Below, piece by piece: positions 59,538 through 64,000 of a stretch of DNA of 64,000 nt. The notes under the pieces are model-generated. The model was not told the DNA's origin, made no database searches, and saw only the letters and a list, made by a program, of their open reading frames with translations. The DNA lies in assembly GCA_026018925.1 (NCBI GenBank), contig JAKSZU010000013.1, positions 76,807,791 through 76,871,790 of the forward strand. Direction: 5' to 3'. Source of the DNA: Tupaia tana. Lineage: Eukaryota; Chordata; Mammalia; Scandentia; Tupaiidae. Within the stretch, counting starts at the first letter, position 1, and each line of letters begins with the position of its first letter. The position numbers were made by a program, and so were the translations under genes.

Positions 59538-60245
59538 ATGGAAGTTTCTCAATCAATTAAAAATAGAAGTACCACATGATATAACAGTCTCACTTTAGAT
59601 ATATATTCCTGGAAGTTAAATCCATATCTTGAAGAGAGATCTACACGCTCATGTTCATTCCACCACTATTCACAATAGCCAAGGTATGAAATCAACCTAA
59701 GTGTCTGTTGGTGGATGAATGGATAAAGAAAATGGAATCTATTCACACATTCAGAGAAATATTATTCAGCCTTTCAAAAGTAAATTATATCATTTGCAAT
59801 GACATGGATGAACCTAAGGAACATTACACTAAGTGAAATGAGGCATGCACAAAAAAACAAATACTGCATAATTTCACTTGTATTAGAGATCTAAAAATGT
59901 TGAGCTTATAGAAGCAGAGAATAGTGATTGCTAGAATTTAGGGAGAATCAGGGAGAGACAAATGTTGGTTAAAGTGTAAAAAGTTTCAATATTTTAGGAT
60001 GAATACATTCTGGAGATCTAATGTACCCTATGGTAACAATAATTATTAATACTATGTTATACACTTGAAATTTGCTAGAGATTTTATTTAAATATTCTTA
60101 CCACGTAAAAAGGAAAAAGTTAACCTTGTATAGTGACAGGTATGTTAGTTTTCTTGATTGTGGTAATTATTAATTATCTACACATACATCAAACAATATA
60201 CTGTACATCTTCAATATATATATAATTATCTGTCAATTATTGGGT
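59538..60245 (+). mobile_element. old L1 3' end (L1MA/L1MB-like)
   Basis: ORF2 C-terminal sequence (CTATTCACAATAGCCAAGGT, GTGGATGAATGGATAAAGA, ATTATTCAGCCTT), then the well-known old L1 3' UTR order: TTCTGGAGATCTAATGTACC, CTTGAAATTTGCTAGAGA, TTGATTGTGGTAATTATTAA and CTGTCAATTATTGGG. A pan-mammalian L1 type. It adjoins the MLT1-like LTR. Confidence 0.88.
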
Positions 60246-60736
60246 CACCAGAAAATCCATTTTGCATTTTTGCATAGAAAAACAGAAAAATACATCATGA
60301 CTTTTCAGATGACGTAATATATTCCAATAACACTAGATAAATGGAATGGGAAATAAATCAGTAGGTGGTAAATCTATTCCAATTTTAATAGATCAGTATA
60401 AAAGAATAAATAATATGTGTCAAATCTCAATTCAAACAACCCCAAGATATTGCCTCAATTTATCTCACACTTGATAAATTTAAACATATGATGATAATGC
60501 ACAGAAAAATCCACAATCCTTTTAGAAACAGTGTCAATTCAATGTTTTGAAGGAAAGGGTGGAATTATGAGTCTAAGTGAACATATGGCCAGGGTCTCTT
60601 GTTGCAAGAGACCCAAAGCATTTTGAACTGGTATATAACACTAAGAGAATTTCAGGATCCTGGTTCACAATGTCAAGTTACCAAAACCTGCTAATAAAAA
60701 GTTAAAATGAAACATAATTAAATTAGACAGAGAGAA
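60246..60736. other. intergenic, nothing recognised
   Basis: No gene or family seen. Confidence 0.5.
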
Positions 60737-60985
60737 GGGACCAGCAAATGGCATAGCGGTTTGTCACTGGACTCCCACATGGCCAACAGTGCTCTGAGTC
60801 TGGATCCAATAGCTTAAAACTCCCGCCAGGTTTGAGTGCATTTTTGCCTAAGATCCTGGTAGGAGAATGGAGGAGAAGGGATTGTGGCATAGCCATCCTC
60901 CTAGGGGGTGAGTTCTCACTTTCCCTCTCCCTGTCTATGGGCATACATGCCCTAAGGCAATAACCTCTACCAAAAATAAATAAAT
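60737..60985 (+). repeat. SINE, long form
   Basis: GGGACCAGCAAATGGCATAG to CCCTAAGGCAATAACCTC. Confidence 0.92.
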
Positions 60986-61000
60986 ACACACACACACATA

Positions 61001-61076
<76 letters not shown>
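60986..61076. repeat. (CA)n plus (TA)n microsatellite at a SINE tail
   Basis: ATACACACACACACA, a short interruption, then about 34 uninterrupted TA units at 61009-61076. Confidence 0.97.
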
Positions 61077-61079
<3 letters not shown>

Positions 61080-61149
61080 AGAGAGTGAATCAATTTTAGA
61101 AAGATTAAAAGTGATAGGCTTAAATTCTTAATTTAAAATAAAAGTAATG

Positions 61150-61400
61150 TGAGCTAGCCTATAGTTTAGTGGTTAAGCAAACTGGACCATTTGGTTCATA
61201 TCCTGGACCCAGCAATTTGAAAAATCTCACTAGGAATATATGCACAATTTCCATAAATAATAAAAGGAGGAAAAAATAGAAGAAAAGAGATTACAGTATG
61301 GCCTTGCCCCATAGGGAGTGCTTTATCATTCTCTCTCTTTCTCTGTCTCTCTCTCTCCAGTGAGTGCATAGGTTTGTGGCAAATGGAAAAAAAAAGTTAT
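61150..61400 (+). repeat. SINE, old subtype
   Basis: GTGAGCTAGCCTATAGTTTA head, CCTTGCCCCATAGGGAGTGC, CT-rich run and A-tail. Confidence 0.75.
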
Positions 61401-61438
61401 GTATGTTTGTTGTATCACTTGTATCAGAATATAGTTCT

Positions 61439-61710
61439 TATTTTATTTTTTTTTTGGAGAGGTGTTTGCTCTAGGTTGCATGCATTCGCCAGATAGACAG
61501 AGAGAGACAGAGAGACAGAAGGCAAGAAATCACCCCCCGGGGGGATGGCCATGCCACAATCCCTTCTCCCCCATTCTTCTCTTGGGATTTTGGGCACACA
61601 CACACGCACACGCACCTGGCGTGAGTTTTAAGCCACCGGGTCCGGGACGTGAACCACGGTCGACTACAGGGGAGTCCAGTGACATAGCCATTACGCTAAC
61701 TGCTGGTCCC
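61439..61710 (-). repeat. SINE, long form, with a 17-bp target duplication
   Basis: Antisense copy between two exact copies of TATCAGAATATAGTTCT (61422-61438 and 61711-61727). Confidence 0.97.
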
Positions 61711-61727
61711 TATCAGAATATAGTTCT

Positions 61728-62219
61728 GTAATGTGTCTTATGTCTTAGTGGAGGACACATCCAAATCATCAGGTCATGAAAATATTTTTTTTTCATTCTC
61801 TTTTAATACAGCATGCTACAATACATGGGAGCTTCTGGAATTATCTGAGAGCACACTCAAGTGGTTAGTGTGGGATACATGGGGATCACCAAGAAACTTT
61901 GCTTTCAATTAAGGATGCATATTAGTACTTGCAATGGAATATTGCCTGTAGACAATGTAGCCTGTAGGTTAACTACTGGAGACTAAAACTGTGGTCACTA
62001 GTAACCTCAACCATGCCTGATACAGTTTTAACAATTCAAGATGTGCAGCAAGCTTGAGACTGGTATTTGGTGATATATTTAACTAACATACCCTTTTCTA
62101 TTTATATTTCAGAAGAAACCTAAAACCATTAAGAATAGATTTCCAGTGTATAAATTACTTTGATCCTGAAGGATATTTATTTATGTTATTTTGTATTAAT
62201 TACTAATTAATTCATTATT
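61728..62219. other. intergenic, nothing recognised
   Basis: No gene or family seen. Confidence 0.5.
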
Positions 62220-62470
62220 TTCATAAAGAGATTTTTGCTGTCAGGCATATGTACATGCCAGAGAGACAGAGACATGGAGACAGAAAACTAAAAATCACCT
62301 GCCAAGGGATGGCCATGCCTCAAGTCTTCTCCTCCATTCTCTTCTCAGGATTTTGGGTATGCACGCACACATACCAGGGTGAGTGTTAAGCCACTGGATC
62401 TGGGACTCAAACAATGGTCAGCTACGTGGGAGTCCAGCAACATAACCATTATGCCATCTGCTAGTCCCCC
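62220..62470 (-). repeat. SINE, long form
   Basis: TAAAGAGATTTTTGCTGTCA to GCCATCTGCTAGTCCC. Flanked by GAAGGATATTTA and AAAGGATATTTA. Confidence 0.92.
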
Positions 62471-63265
62471 TAAAGGATATTTAAATTGTCCTTTTCATTG
62501 CCACATTCTGGGGAAGAGACAGATTACAGTGAATTGAAAATTGCTGTTATTAATTATTTTAATGATATAATTTTGTTATCTTAATCTGAATATTAAAATT
62601 AGGCTGAACTACAAATTATAGTAAATAGTATAACCAACAAGGAATATCTGATTAAACTTGCTAAAATATAGTACCAAGCACAAACAGTAGTCTTTTTTTT
62701 ACAAATTATAGACACTGGAGTAGTTAGAAGGCTTTCTTTAAACAATCAAAAATAAGATTTTATGAGCTCCAAAATCAAAACAAGAGAACAGAAAGTTACT
62801 GTGTTGTTTAATTTTTGAAGGAATTATATATCTGGAAATGTTATTATCCTCTATTACTAAGCTGTCAAGGATGAAGAAAAGCTAAATTTTAATGGGGTTC
62901 TGAACAAGAGTAGGTGCTCCTGAAGCTTCAAAGAGTCATTGCCCTGTTGATACTTTAGAGATCATAAAACTCCAATTCCCAAATATTATTAGAAGTGTCA
63001 GCAACATGCAACCATACTGATGGGAGCTTTTGGCCAAACTTCATTGCAGCTACTCTGGATAACCACTGAGATATTGGCATAGACAATCACTACAGGAATC
63101 CTCCCGTTTTATACTTTTTCAGAAGGAATAGTTGGACTGTTGGGCATTAACTTAAACTTCTTTTGTAACTAAAGTACATAAAGTCACTTTCAGAACTGAA
63201 ATATGTATCATTAAAGGAAGAATATTTCAATAGAGAGAGAAATGCAAATGAGTATTCCCTATTAA
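62471..63265. other. intergenic, nothing recognised
   Basis: No gene or family seen. Confidence 0.5.
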
Positions 63266-63507
63266 GTGGAACTAGTGGCACAGTCAGTAGCAAACTGAAC
63301 TGTAGTGCTGGAAGCCACGTGGCTGATTGACTGCAGGGTAGACTTGAGACATGTGCGTGTGTGCACACACCCAGAGGCACATCTAAGATATTGAGGAACT
63401 GGAGAGACAAGGATTGCAAAGTGATGAGACCATGCGGAAGGTGCACCTTTCTCTCTCATGCATGCATAGATATGCTTTTTATCATTAATAAAATAAATAA
63501 TTAAAAA
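63266..63507 (+). repeat. SINE, old and diverged
   Basis: GTGGAACTAGTGGCACAGTC head-like start, body with GGAACTGGAGAGACAAGGA, CTCTCATGCATGCATAGATA and an AATAAAATAAAT tail. Confidence 0.55.
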
Positions 63508-63519
63508 AATAATATGAGG

Positions 63520-63791
63520 GAACCAGCAGTTAGCGTAATGGCTATGTCGCTGAACTCCCACGTAGTCGACTGCGGTTCGCTTCCCGGACCCAGTGGCTTA
63601 AAACTCACGCCGGGCGCTTGTGCGTGCGTGCCCAAGATCCCGAGAGGAGAATGGAGGAGAAGGGATTGCGGCGTGACTATCCCCTCTGGGGGGTGATTTC
63701 TTGCTTTCTGTCTCTATGTCTCTCTCTGTCTGTCTGGCGAGCGCACGCGCCCTATAGCGAAAACTTCTCCAAAAATAAAAAAAATAATAAT
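63520..63791 (+). repeat. SINE, long form, young copy with target duplication
   Basis: Complete CpG-rich copy between AATAATATGAGG at 63508-63519 and 63792-63803. One of the best-preserved members of the family in the window. Confidence 0.97.
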
Positions 63792-64000
63792 AATAATATG
63801 AGGCAAAACAACTAGGGGTTTCCATAGCATTTATGATAAAGTCTGCCATGTCTGTGATCCATATGTTAATCTCCCTGTGCAGTTATTTACCCCATAGAAA
63901 AATGGGTTTCTGACCAGTTATGACAGGATGCTGAACAAACATTATGTCTACTCTTGGTAGCTCACTAGTAGAAAGCTTGCACTCAACCTCAAATGCAGCA

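Overview
The window is nuclear DNA of a placental mammal. It is AT-rich, has very few genes and is packed with retroposons. The only intact genes I can support are three olfactory receptor (OR) genes of the OR13C type. The first (5522-6472, minus) matches human OR13C3. The other two (30975-31931 and 50158-51114, plus) match human OR13C8. From memory, human 9q31 has the same order and opposite orientation (OR13C3 minus, OR13C8 plus), but with one OR13C8. I cannot name the species. There is no Alu, so a primate is unlikely, and no B1/B2/ID, so a rodent is unlikely. The main SINE is a tRNA-headed element with a GGTTCGNGTCC B box, in a long form (about 260-290 bp) and a short form (about 150-200 bp). 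I do not recognise it as the SINE of any mammalian order I can recall.

Layout. 1-5500: SINEs, L1 3' ends and one unidentified retrocopy-like stretch. 5522-6472: the OR13C3-like gene. 6.5-17.4 kb: L1 pieces, a MaLR LTR element on the minus strand and many SINEs. 17.44-38.1 kb and 39.56-54.1 kb: two direct arms of a tandem segmental duplication, each with one OR13C8-like gene, separated by about 1.45 kb of SINE-rich spacer. 54.1-64 kb: SINEs, a MaLR LTR, an old L1 3' end and simple repeats.

The arms give a relative history. Both carry the OR gene, an MLT1-like LTR, a Tigger-type remnant and an old L1. Only the left arm has a near full-length 7.74 kb L1 (18631-26370) with a 16-bp target duplication and an RPL21 processed pseudogene. 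Only the right arm has a Tigger/MER2-like element, two further L1 fragments (one just upstream of the OR start codon) and about 3 kb that the left arm lost at a short microhomology. The big L1 was itself hit by two SINEs, a solo LTR and a short L1.

How the genes work: all three would encode seven-helix odorant receptors of sensory neurons. Nothing suggests an operon or pathway. I looked for an undescribed system and found none. The points worth following are the OR duplication, its possible gene conversion, the transposon insertion beside one copy and the stacked transposon history.
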